Origin: Cohnella fermenti | GTDB taxonomy: Bacteria > Bacillota > Bacilli > Paenibacillales > Paenibacillaceae | Direction: 5' to 3' | Assembly (NCBI RefSeq): GCF_004801405.1 | Contig: NZ_SSOB01000005.1 | Location: 178,033-242,032, forward strand | Length of the DNA: 64,000 nucleotides | Part shown: positions 1 through 8,441 of the stretch, in pieces | Layout: each line of letters starts with the position of its first letter | How positions within the stretch are numbered: position 1 is the first letter of the stretch | Program-made: the position numbers and the translations under genes | Notes under the pieces: model-generated | Databases searched by the model: none | What the model saw: the letters and a program-made list of their open reading frames with translations, nothing else | Told to the model about the DNA's origin: nothing

Positions 1-2064
1 GAACTCGGAATCGCTTAAGGAACCGTACTCCTTCGGCAGCGCTTCGGCGAACCTCTCGCGATCCTGCGCCCCGCTCGCGGTCAGATCGAGCAGCCGCTTG
101 GAGACGGCCAGAATGCTCGCCTTGCGAAGGCGGGTCTCCTCGTTCACGGTCACCTGGAACGTCGTCTCCGTCTCGAAGCTCAGCGCTTCCGCAATGTCGG
201 CATCCGACTTGTCCTTGAAGTCGACGACAACGGAGTATTCGCCGAGCGGCAAGCTCTGGGCATCGATCGTCTCGATCGTCTTGCCCTCCGAGTCCACCAG
301 CTCGCCGCCGCGGAAAACAATTCTCATGTCGCCGGCGAATCCGTTGCCGAGCGGCTGCGTCGTGACCGAGCTGCTCACGGGCACCTTGTAGCGATCCCCG
401 CTCTTCGCATTCTTCAAGTAGAGTTCGAAGTTGGAGGACGAATTCAGCTCGACGCTTCCCGGGTCGTACGCCGCAATATTGGACACGTTGAGAGAGATGT
501 GCTTATCGTCCTTGTAGTACAGCTCTCCCGGAGTCATCGCGTATACGATCGTCGGGCTCAGCTCGCCGACCGGTGGCAGGAACACGAAGTTCGCCTTGGA
601 GGATTCATAGACGGCGCGAATCTCTGCCTCTTCCTCCGGAGCGGCTTCCGCGAGCTTGGTCTCAAGCTTCTGCTCCGTCTCGGGACTGCTCACCGATACC
701 AAGTATTGACGGGTCGTCGGCCACGGCCGGCCGGACGCCTTCACCCTCCACTTCGCCGAGATGATCTCGCCAGGCTTGTAAGGGATAACCTCGATCCCTT
801 GGGAGGCTTCCTCCGGCGGAATGTCCTTCTTGAACTCCAACGTCTGGGCGGAGCCTCCCAGCTCCCGGCCCGACTCGTCCACGAATGTCAGCCCGTTCTC
901 AAGCTGCAGCGTGACCGTAATCTTGCTGTGCTCCATGTCGTACATGGCCAGGTTCTCGATCTCCGCGTTGATCTCGAAGATGCCGTCGTTCTCGTAACCG
1001 GTCTCCTCTTCGTTCGCGGCGAGCTTCTGAACCGTGTCGAGGAAGCGCACGTCGAACACCTTGTCCGGAGCGACGATCTCCCCGAGCCCGTAGACGACCT
1101 CGTACGTCTTGCTCGCTCCCGCCGCGATCGGATCGGGCTGCCAGTAGTAGGCGACAGCCGTGTCGGCCGTGCCGTATTCGTTCGTGTTCAGGGTAAAATC
1201 CAGGTTCTCGTTCGGCTCGTAATCCCACTTGGAATTGGCCAGGCCGTTCCAATGGCCGACAATCATCTCGTCGACGATGTTGATGCCGCCCTCGAACAGG
1301 TTGTTGAAGCCGTAGGCGATCACGTTCGTCGCCAGCGGATTGCTCAGGTCGAGCCGGTCCCGCATGACCCAATACGCGGGCAGCTTGTGAAGGTTGTAGG
1401 CTTGCTCGTCGACATTGATATCGTAGCCCAGATCCTCCGGCTCGTGGACAAGCTTGCGCTCCACGGAGAGAGGCTGCAAGTAGTTCTGCCCGATCTGGAA
1501 GGCGGGCCCGTCGTTGCCGCCGATCGACGTGTCGAGCAGCACACGGGTGCCGACCTCGACCGTCGAATCGGTCGTGTTGTCCACCTGATAGGAGATTCGT
1601 ACGTTGCCCGCGTTCTCCAGATCGTCCGTCAGGATCAGCGTGATGATCTGACTGATTCGGATTCCCTTGATCGTCCATACGGTGATCAGGCTCTCGGTGC
1701 CGTCGTCATTCTTGACGATAACCGGCTCGGTCACCTCCGAGAACCAGTCGACTGCCAGCTTGTACGGGTTGCCGAAGATAAACTCGGTGCCGTCGATCTT
1801 GAACGTCGTGAACGATGTCTCGGGATTGTCGCCCTCGAAGATCAGATCGACGTTGCCGTCCTTCTTGCGGATCGGTTGGCCGTCCACCGTGCGGACGCTG
1901 TAACGGCCGCTCGCATTGTCGACCGTAACCTTGACGTAGCCGTTCTCGATCGAGGTCGTCTCGGCCGAGGCGACGACGCCGGCAATCGAATGCAGGGGCA
2001 CGCTCGTCAGGATCAGGACGGCTGCCAAGAGCATCGCAATCGCTCGTAATGCAGTTCTATTCAT
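1..2064 (-). CDS. Exported protein of unknown function, 3' end outside the window
   Basis: The frame opens with ATG at 2064 and stays open for 688 codons to the window edge. The first ~33 residues form a signal peptide: basic start (MNRTALRAIA), a hydrophobic stretch (MLLAAVLILT), then a cleavage-like AGVVASA-ET. The mature part starts ENGYVKVTVDNASGRYSV and is rich in beta-prone, Thr/Asp/Gly stretches typical of secreted surface proteins; I see no catalytic motif that I recognise. The gene starts 24 bp after the stop of the 1726-residue Ig-like gene and is the third visible gene of an operon with it and the membrane-anchored protease. Function unknown; a cell-envelope or extracellular role is inferred from the signal peptide and neighbours. 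Confidence 0.8.
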   Translation of the reverse strand, partial: MNRTALRAIAMLLAAVLILTSVPLHSIAGVVASAETTSIENGYVKVTVDNASGRYSVRTVDGQPIRKKDGNVDLIFEGDNPETSFTTFKIDGTEFIFGNPYKLAVDWFSEVTEPVIVKNDDGTESLITVWTIKGIRISQIITLILTDDLENAGNVRISYQVDNTTDSTVEVGTRVLLDTSIGGNDGPAFQIGQNYLQPLSVERKLVHEPEDLGYDINVDEQAYNLHKLPAYWVMRDRLDLSNPLATNVIAYGFNNLFEGGINIVDEMIVGHWNGLANSKWDYEPNENLDFTLNTNEYGTADTAVAYYWQPDPIAAGASKTYEVVYGLGEIVAPDKVFDVRFLDTVQKLAANEEETGYENDGIFEINAEIENLAMYDMEHSKITVTLQLENGLTFVDESGRELGGSAQTLEFKKDIPPEEASQGIEVIPYKPGEIISAKWRVKASGRPWPTTRQYLVSVSSPETEQKLETKLAEAAPEEEAEIRAVYESSKANFVFLPPVGELSPTIVYAMTPGELYYKDDKHISLNVSNIAAYDPGSVELNSSSNFELYLKNAKSGDRYKVPVSSSVTTQPLGNGFAGDMRIVFRGGELVDSEGKTIETIDAQSLPLGEYSVVVDFKDKSDADIAEALSFETETTFQVTVNEETRLRKASILAVSKRLLDLTASGAQDRERFAEALPKEYGSLSDSEF

Positions 2065-2088
2065 GGATTTGCTCCTTTTGCCTTCCGT

Positions 2089-5000
2089 TTAGTAGACCTT
2101 GCTGACGAGCAGAGTCGCATATATCCGTTCCCTCTCCTGGTTGCGGACGATAATCGTGTACCATCCCGCCTTCGGGAAGGTCACGGTGAAGTTGCCTTCG
2201 ACAAGCTGCTTATACGTCAGCTTGGTCGCGATATACTTCATCTGTCCTTCGCGCACGAGACCGGAATAGTACAGCAGGTCGAACGTTCCCGCTTCGTTGA
2301 TCGCCTTGCCGGTTCCGCCGTTCGTCTTGATGACGTTATAATTCAGGACGTTAAAGGTTACGGTCGCACTGCTTACGATCGCCGTCTCCGATTCCACCTC
2401 GGACAGCGGTTGCCCGTTCGCCGTGACGAACATGCCGTCCGTCGACCTTGCGTAGACGATCTGGGTCGCCGTGCTCTCGTTGCCAACCTGATCCCGCGCG
2501 ATGTACTTCACGAGATGCTTGCCTGCCTTCGACAGGTCGAGCGGCCGGTCCTCGTATTGGCCGCCGACCAGCACCTGCTCGACGATCCGGACGGCGATGT
2601 CCTCGGTAGCGGATACGTTGTCCGTCACGGCATAGCCGCCCAGATCGGTCGCGAAGTCGAAGTCGGCCTTGTTCAGCGCGACAGAGACCGACGATTGGTT
2701 CAGCTTCAGTGTCGGCGCCTCGTTATCGAGCCCTTCGATGACGAACGATTGGCTTAACCGGTTGCCCAACCGGTCCGTCAGCACCAAGGTCGCCTTCTGG
2801 TTGTCCGCATAATCCCGCCTGAACGAGGAGACCGGCTCGCTGCCGATGGTGATGGTGTTCTCCGGTATCGAAGACGCCTCCAGCTCGAACGAGACACGAA
2901 TCTTGCCCTTGGAATACGTCTTGCCGTCGATGGTGGCCAGATTCTCGGCCGACACCTCGTTGCCGTTGCCGTCGACTCGGGTCAGAGTCGTCTTCTTCAG
3001 CTTCGGCAGACTCGTCACCAGCGCCTGGAGCACCGGCGTCTTCACGACCGTCGTGTTGCCCGCCCTATCCATAATGGTGAACGAGGCTTGCTTGCCGCCG
3101 GTCATGACAATCGTCGAATCCAGCCCGCCCGCGCTGTTCGCGGACACTTGATAATCCAGCTCTCCGCCTTCCTTCGGCTTGATCTCCGCAACGATCCGGC
3201 TGGTCGCCAGCACGTTGTCCGTCGTTGGAAGGACCCCATAATTGACGCTATTGCCCTGCGAGTCGTAGCCGTTCCCGAGGCTGTCCACGACGATCATCCC
3301 GAATTCGGATGAGATCAGCGCCTTCAGCTCGTTGTCATTGTAGTGAAGCGCGATGTCCGCCTCCGGAGGCATCGTATCGATGTTGCTCACAACCGCCGTC
3401 GCCGTGCCCGTGAACCCGACCGCGTCCTCGTATTCGAACGTGAATTCCCCGTTCTCCTTGAACGTCTTGGACGACGTATCGAGATTGGTGATGCGAATCG
3501 GCTCGCTCGACTTCAGGCTTGCAACGACCGAACCGTTGGTTGGGGCGATCGTGGAATACTTCACCTGGACGACCGGCTCCGTATCGTCGAAGTTCGAGAC
3601 GACGATGAACACCACGGCCTCCTTGCTCCCGTCCTTGACAGCGAACGAGTAGCTTCCGTTCTGATAGATCCGGTACCGCTCTCCCGCCGCGATCGTCTCC
3701 GGCATCTCCGGATTCGCTTCGGTCGGTTCAATCGTCTTGCCCGCCGTCTGGTCGAAGACAATGTCGAGGCCGTCGTTCTGCCCTCCGGCCGACCGCTTCT
3801 CGCCGCCCCGCACCGGCTCGATCTTCTCCAGCGAAGCGAGCGCATACGCCGGTGTTTCTTGCAAATTCAAGCTCGGCGAATAAATCTCGCTGATGTTCGT
3901 TCCGTAATACCCCTTGAACTTGACCTTGATCCGATCCGCCAGAACGTCGGCATCGTCCGTGTCGACCGGCACGCCCACATAGTTCGTATAGGGGCGCCAG
4001 GTGCTCCAGTTCGTCCCTCCGTTCGAGGAGACGGAATAGAAGTAGCCGACCTGGGACGGCACGTCGACCTCCAGCTTCAGGATCGCTTCGTATTCGCCGC
4101 CGCCTTCATCCTCCACCTTGATTAATCCGGCGCTGCCGACCGGAGGCTCGTCGCTCAGCAGGAATGTCGCGAACACGCTGCTCGTCTTGTAGATCGCGCC
4201 GTTGCCCAGGCTGTCCTTGGCGTATACGTACAGGCGATAATTGCCGTTATCCGCCTTGTCGTCCACAGAGAGCGCAATCTCGCCGCTCGAAGGCGCCTGC
4301 TTCCAGCCTGAGGAGTCCTTGTCCGGCGCCGTCTCTTCAACGCCTTCCGTCACCTTGACCCATTGGTAGAGCACATTCTTCGCGGCGACGCCTGCGAAGT
4401 CGACAAGCGAGTCCTCGACGGCAATCATCGTCGACTGCTCCGGCATCGGGTACAGATAACCCTGGCTGCTGAACGTTACCGTCGGAGGCAAATGGTCGAA
4501 CTTGTACTCCTTGAAGTAATAGTAATAACGGTTCATGTCCTGCTGCTTCACCTTGATGTGCACGTAAACCGTGCCGTTCCAGGTCTGATCGGGCGATATC
4601 TCGTACTTGGCTCCCGCCTCTCCGCTCAGCGTCGCTTCCGCGGCAGGCTTCTCGAACGTCTTCCAGCCGGTCGCCGCATCCGGGCGCTCGGAGGAAGCCG
4701 AGTATTGGTATTCGATCGTGTCGATCGGCACGCCCGCAATCGTGAAGTCCGGTCCGTCATTGATCGCATACGTGCCCGGATACGTCTCGAATTGCGTGAA
4801 GATGACGAGCACGTCCACCTCGAGCAGCTTCGCAACCGTCTCGTTGCCGGCTTCGTCGATCGCCTTGCCGTAGAGCTCGTACATGCCGCCCTTGTCGATG
4901 GCCGGGTCGTTCAGCGTCGACACCGTGGCCTTGCCCTGCTCGTTAAGCGCGGCATCCTGCCACGCGCCCGAATCGGGCTGCTCTCCCGGCTTGACGAACT

Positions 5001-7269
5001 GATACTGAACCTTCCCGTCCTTGATCGAAGAGGTCGGGTCGGAAGCCGTGATCGTGGCCCGTACATTGTCTGTCTTGTTGTCGGCGATATCGCCTCCCGA
5101 GACGGAAGGCTTGTCGTTGTCGAGCTTCAGCTCGCCTACGCTATACGCCCAGTTGGAGTCGTCCTCCATGAAGTCGGACAGCGGCCACTGCTCCAGGTTG
5201 TCGTATTCGGCCAGCCCTGGCAGAATGTTCTGCCGGAAGTTCGTCTCGATCTCCATCGGCGTCGCGTCCGGATTCTGAGCGAGGTATTCCGCCCGCTGGG
5301 CGCTGCCCTTCTCGTACTGCTTCAATTGGCGCGCCGAATCCCAAGTCATGTCGGCCGCCCAAGTGTGCAAGTACCACGAGCCGCTGCCGCCTTCCGCTTC
5401 CGGCGGAAGCGGGATGGTTGCGCCATTCTCCGCAACGCCCAGAACGACATCCTCATAGCCGGACGGATACAAGTCCTCGGAAGGCTGCTTCAGTGCCAAC
5501 GAGTAGCGCTTGATCGCCGCGAAGCGATCGTCCTCCTTGCCCGCGAACGGATCGTCCGGGCTGCGGCTGATCCAGTAATACACCAAGCCCGAGCCGGAGC
5601 CGGGACGGAACAAGCCCTTGCTCGCCTGGCCGTTCAGATCGGGATCGCTCGCCTGAAGGACGAAGGAACCGCCGCTCACATATTGTCCGGCCGGCACCTC
5701 GACCCCCTTCTCGTTCTTGAAGCCGAAGCCGATGTCGGGGGCGGTGTTGTCGATCGACAGGTCGGCCCAGGCGATCGACTTGACCGTCTCGGTCAAGTAA
5801 TTGTGAGCGTAGTCCCAGAGCGCCTTGCCGTCTCCCGGAGCGTCCGGGTGCTCCAGTGCCGTCGTGTTCAGCGTTGCCGTCTCCACGTCCTTGCCGTCCG
5901 GCACCGTGGCGACGAACGTCCAGGTCGCGGTGTTCGAGCCGCTCTCGTACTCGGCCGTCATGCCGTTCGCGAATGCAAGCCTCGTGTTCTCCGTCGACGA
6001 GTTGGCGGCCAGCACCTTCTCGTTCAGGTTGACGTCGAAGCGAATCTGCTTGCCTCTGTTCAGCACGAGCCCGGTCAGAATGTCCGGCTGCACGCCGTTC
6101 TTCACCGCCGAATATTGCGGCGGCCGCGCATCGATGATCGTGCGATAGGTTCCCGCGGGGTTCGCATTGTCCGCGAACGGAACGACGCCGATTCCGGTCA
6201 ACGTTGCAAGCGGATTGCCCGCCCCGTCGACGAAGCCCGCGTCATTGATGCGCTGAAGCAAGGTCGGGCGATCCTCGTCGGATGCCTTCGTCAGGCGCGT
6301 CGGGTCGAGCGGCGCGTTGCCGGAGCTGTCGTTCGCCGCCGCCGTGTACTTCAGGTTAAACGACGTTCTTGAGTTGTCCAATAGAGTCAGAGCACCGGAA
6401 GCGAAGCTCGAGTAGCCGGCGTCCACGCTTGATAGATAGTAAATCGAGGGATCGAAGCCGTCTCCTCCCGGATTGTTGAACAGCTCCGTGCGCAGGAAGT
6501 TGTACTTGCCGTCGATCCGGTCCGAAGCGTCTTCCGCCGTGGAGGGGAACACCGGCTCGCTGAAGTTGAGCGCCAGGTTGGCCGACGTGCCCGCTTTGAG
6601 GAACAGCTCGTTCTTCATAACTGCGGGGTCGTCGTTGTAGCGGACCGTACCGTCCGTCGTGAACGTGTTGCCTGCGTAGGTCGGCACGTCGATGTCCGCG
6701 AAGTAGAGTTGCAGGTCGTTGAATTCGCCGGAGAGGATAAGAGAGTTGAGATTAATCTCGATTGTATCGTTCTGTCCGAATGGAATCCAACCCGATGTAA
6801 CGCTTTTTCCATTTTCGGCAATTCCGCCGTATTTTTCGCTGCCGTTTACGAACACTTTGACTTCCGTCCACGCGTCTCCAATAAATTTGCCGGAATTGAA
6901 CAGCAACCGTGCGGTACCGCCTTGAGCTAACCGTTTTAAGGTCGGATTTTGACTGACGTTGATTTTAGCACTGAATTCGTTATTCTTGAATAATTCGAAG
7001 ACGACTCCCGTAGAGGAATACGATCTGGTTGTCGTGACAGACGTTCCTTCAGCCTTGCCCTTGAACATCGGGAAGCTGTTCGCGCTGAAGTCGCTGAAGC
7101 TCGTATTCCAGCTCGTCATGTCGCTCCGGTTGACAATCTTGCCGCCGCCCGGCACCACAACATCCACGTAATCGGTTGCCGCCGATACGCCGGAAACAGA
7201 CGGCCATCCGGACAGCATTAATGCGCAAGCCAATAGTGCAGCGATGACTTTCCTGATTCTCCTCGTCAT
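2089..7269 (-). CDS. Very large exported protein with Ig-like/bacterial surface repeats (1726 aa)
   Basis: A signal peptide (MTRRIRKVIAALLACALMLS...SAA) is followed by a long all-beta protein. Recurring hinge-like sequences mark Ig-like module borders: IDNTAPDIGF near residue 503, LDNDKPSVSG near 715, DDTEPVVQV near 1226, IDTMPPEADI near 1295 and LDNEAPTLKL near 1510. Several modules carry a DxxGNxA-type pattern (for example DQVGNESTA), common in bacterial Ig/cadherin-like repeats. There is no LPXTG motif, SLH domain or C-terminal transmembrane segment, so attachment is unclear. I chose the ATG at 7269 because it begins the signal peptide and overlaps the protease stop as ATGA, indicating translational coupling; an in-frame start 51 bp upstream lies inside the protease gene. 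Probably an adhesin-like or matrix protein; the substrate is unknown. Confidence 0.8.
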   Translation of the reverse strand: MTRRIRKVIAALLACALMLSGWPSVSGVSAATDYVDVVVPGGGKIVNRSDMTSWNTSFSDFSANSFPMFKGKAEGTSVTTTRSYSSTGVVFELFKNNEFSAKINVSQNPTLKRLAQGGTARLLFNSGKFIGDAWTEVKVFVNGSEKYGGIAENGKSVTSGWIPFGQNDTIEINLNSLILSGEFNDLQLYFADIDVPTYAGNTFTTDGTVRYNDDPAVMKNELFLKAGTSANLALNFSEPVFPSTAEDASDRIDGKYNFLRTELFNNPGGDGFDPSIYYLSSVDAGYSSFASGALTLLDNSRTSFNLKYTAAANDSSGNAPLDPTRLTKASDEDRPTLLQRINDAGFVDGAGNPLATLTGIGVVPFADNANPAGTYRTIIDARPPQYSAVKNGVQPDILTGLVLNRGKQIRFDVNLNEKVLAANSSTENTRLAFANGMTAEYESGSNTATWTFVATVPDGKDVETATLNTTALEHPDAPGDGKALWDYAHNYLTETVKSIAWADLSIDNTAPDIGFGFKNEKGVEVPAGQYVSGGSFVLQASDPDLNGQASKGLFRPGSGSGLVYYWISRSPDDPFAGKEDDRFAAIKRYSLALKQPSEDLYPSGYEDVVLGVAENGATIPLPPEAEGGSGSWYLHTWAADMTWDSARQLKQYEKGSAQRAEYLAQNPDATPMEIETNFRQNILPGLAEYDNLEQWPLSDFMEDDSNWAYSVGELKLDNDKPSVSGGDIADNKTDNVRATITASDPTSSIKDGKVQYQFVKPGEQPDSGAWQDAALNEQGKATVSTLNDPAIDKGGMYELYGKAIDEAGNETVAKLLEVDVLVIFTQFETYPGTYAINDGPDFTIAGVPIDTIEYQYSASSERPDAATGWKTFEKPAAEATLSGEAGAKYEISPDQTWNGTVYVHIKVKQQDMNRYYYYFKEYKFDHLPPTVTFSSQGYLYPMPEQSTMIAVEDSLVDFAGVAAKNVLYQWVKVTEGVEETAPDKDSSGWKQAPSSGEIALSVDDKADNGNYRLYVYAKDSLGNGAIYKTSSVFATFLLSDEPPVGSAGLIKVEDEGGGEYEAILKLEVDVPSQVGYFYSVSSNGGTNWSTWRPYTNYVGVPVDTDDADVLADRIKVKFKGYYGTNISEIYSPSLNLQETPAYALASLEKIEPVRGGEKRSAGGQNDGLDIVFDQTAGKTIEPTEANPEMPETIAAGERYRIYQNGSYSFAVKDGSKEAVVFIVVSNFDDTEPVVQVKYSTIAPTNGSVVASLKSSEPIRITNLDTSSKTFKENGEFTFEYEDAVGFTGTATAVVSNIDTMPPEADIALHYNDNELKALISSEFGMIVVDSLGNGYDSQGNSVNYGVLPTTDNVLATSRIVAEIKPKEGGELDYQVSANSAGGLDSTIVMTGGKQASFTIMDRAGNTTVVKTPVLQALVTSLPKLKKTTLTRVDGNGNEVSAENLATIDGKTYSKGKIRVSFELEASSIPENTITIGSEPVSSFRRDYADNQKATLVLTDRLGNRLSQSFVIEGLDNEAPTLKLNQSSVSVALNKADFDFATDLGGYAVTDNVSATEDIAVRIVEQVLVGGQYEDRPLDLSKAGKHLVKYIARDQVGNESTATQIVYARSTDGMFVTANGQPLSEVESETAIVSSATVTFNVLNYNVIKTNGGTGKAINEAGTFDLLYYSGLVREGQMKYIATKLTYKQLVEGNFTVTFPKAGWYTIIVRNQERERIYATLLVSKVY

Positions 7270-7961
7270 TTGCCAGCCTCCATGCTCAGTACTTGTCTGA
7301 TTTGCGACGCCGAAGCGCACAGGTGAATGTTGTCCATCGTCCGGAAGGAGCCGGAGATGATTCCGGCCACCCGGCCGTACCGGTCGAACAGCGGCCCGCC
7401 CGACATGCCGCTCGCGATCTGCGCGGACGTCAGCAGCCGCGCGACGCCGTTGACCTTGGCCGCGGGAGCGTTGACGATCCCTTCGGTGACGATCTTCGTC
7501 TCCTTAAGCGGGTAACCCATCGCGTAAGTCCGCTGCCCGTAGCCCGCATCGTCCGCCGCCAATTCAAGCGCCTTCCGCCCCGCCGCCGACACGTTCAGCA
7601 CCGCGACATCGAGCTCCTCGTCCGACCTCGCGACGGACAGCCCGCGAATTGTCGTTCCGTCGTCGAACACCGCCTCGAACGCCGCGCCGTCCTTGACGAC
7701 ATGGGCTGCCGTCAAAGCCTGTCCGCCGCCGATCAAGAAGCCGCTGCCAACCGTCTTGAGCGTCCCGTCCTGCTTGTACGTCTTCAGATAGAACACCGAC
7801 GCCGCCCGCGATTCATAGAGCTGGGCCGCCGTCATCTCCGTCTCTGCGGAGGCGTCCATCGCTTCCCAACGCCCCCCAAGCAGCACTCCCGCCGCCAGCA
7901 GCACCGCCATGATCGCCATCGTCCATTTTGCCAGCCTGATTCTCCTCGTCATACGGTTCAT
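7266..7961 (-). CDS. Membrane-anchored trypsin-like serine protease (S1C/HtrA-like, no PDZ), 231 aa
   Basis: An N-terminal membrane segment or uncleaved signal (about residues 14-34, KWTMAIMAVLLAAGVLLGG) is followed by a chymotrypsin-fold domain with the complete triad: His87 in LTAAHVV, Asp118 in ELDVAVL and Ser187 in SGMSGGPLF. HtrA proteins normally have a C-terminal PDZ domain; this one stops right after the protease domain, so it resembles short S1C proteases. I chose the ATG at 7961 because GGAGGG sits 9-10 bp upstream; a second ATG at 7952 is possible. It is the first gene of an operon with two large exported proteins, and its stop overlaps the next start (ATGA). It may process those partners or respond to envelope stress (inference). 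Confidence 0.85.
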   Translation of the reverse strand: MNRMTRRIRLAKWTMAIMAVLLAAGVLLGGRWEAMDASAETEMTAAQLYESRAASVFYLKTYKQDGTLKTVGSGFLIGGGQALTAAHVVKDGAAFEAVFDDGTTIRGLSVARSDEELDVAVLNVSAAGRKALELAADDAGYGQRTYAMGYPLKETKIVTEGIVNAPAAKVNGVARLLTSAQIASGMSGGPLFDRYGRVAGIISGSFRTMDNIHLCASASQIRQVLSMEAGK

Positions 7962-8115
7962 ACGGTTCCTTTCCCTCCGGTGAGCGCGGCCATTCCCGCC
8001 GACTGTCCGGATATCTTCTGCTTGGGAGAAGTATACAAATGGAAATCTTAAAGAAACCTTAAAAAAACCGTCCGCACGCACGCGGTCCAAGGCGAACCAT
8101 GTCGAGTCGAGCCGG

Positions 8116-8293
8116 TTTTATGCGGTTTTTCACATTCGCTGGTTGGGATTGGAGGGAATTGCGACGTTTTATGCGGTTTTTAGCATACATCCCGCATTTC
8201 CTGCCGGATTTTTCTCCACGAATGCGGTTTTTCGCATATAATCGTCCAAACTGCCCGTTATCGGGTGCTGCGAATGTGATTTTTCACATAAAT
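8116..8293 (+). repeat. 178-bp dispersed palindromic element, copy A
   Basis: Four 16-bp units of the form ATGYGR-TTTT-TNRCAT start at 8120, 8171, 8222 and 8274 (spacing 51, 51, 52). The first is flanked by TTTT on its left and the last by AAAT on its right, and the outer units are imperfect inverted copies of one another. Unit 2 has the diagnostic TTTTTAGCATACAT. It lies between the 3' end of the hybrid kinase gene and the 5' side of the protease gene. An extra unit, ATGCGATTTCTCGCAT, is present at 8354-8369. Confidence 0.9.
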
Positions 8294-8386
8294 CGGTCAG
8301 TCAGCGGCCGCCTGGCGATATCGGGAGCATCTCGGGCCGGAACCGGCTCCGCGAATGCGATTTCTCGCATCGAGCCGCACAAATAA

Positions 8387-8427
8387 GAATAAAAAAACAG
8401 GCCCCGTCGTCATCGACGAGAGCCTGA
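8387..8427 (-). terminator. Rho-independent terminator of the kinase operon
   Basis: On the minus strand a GC-rich hairpin (CAGGCTCTCGTCG / CGACGGGGCCTG) is followed by TTTTTTTATT. It begins 14 bp past the stop of the hybrid kinase gene. Confidence 0.75.
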
Positions 8428-8441
8428 TCTTCAATTCCCCA

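Noticed and set aside
4363..6372. 669-codon plus-strand frame opposite the Ig-like protein gene
   Set aside because: Shadow frame with no domain or start signal.
8120..8135. CRP/FNR site reading of the TGTGA-TTTT-TCACA units
   Set aside because: Spacing between half-sites is 4 bp, not 6, and the units lie past gene ends rather than at promoters.
8116..8293. CRISPR array made of the 51-bp-spaced palindromes
   Set aside because: Spacers are shared among copies, so they are part of a repeat element rather than captured sequences.
8099..8386. 95-codon frame over copy A with 17-residue repeats (MRFF...)
   Set aside because: The first 51-bp steps keep frame by chance but the 52-bp step breaks it, and other copies have stops or different frames; the element is non-coding.
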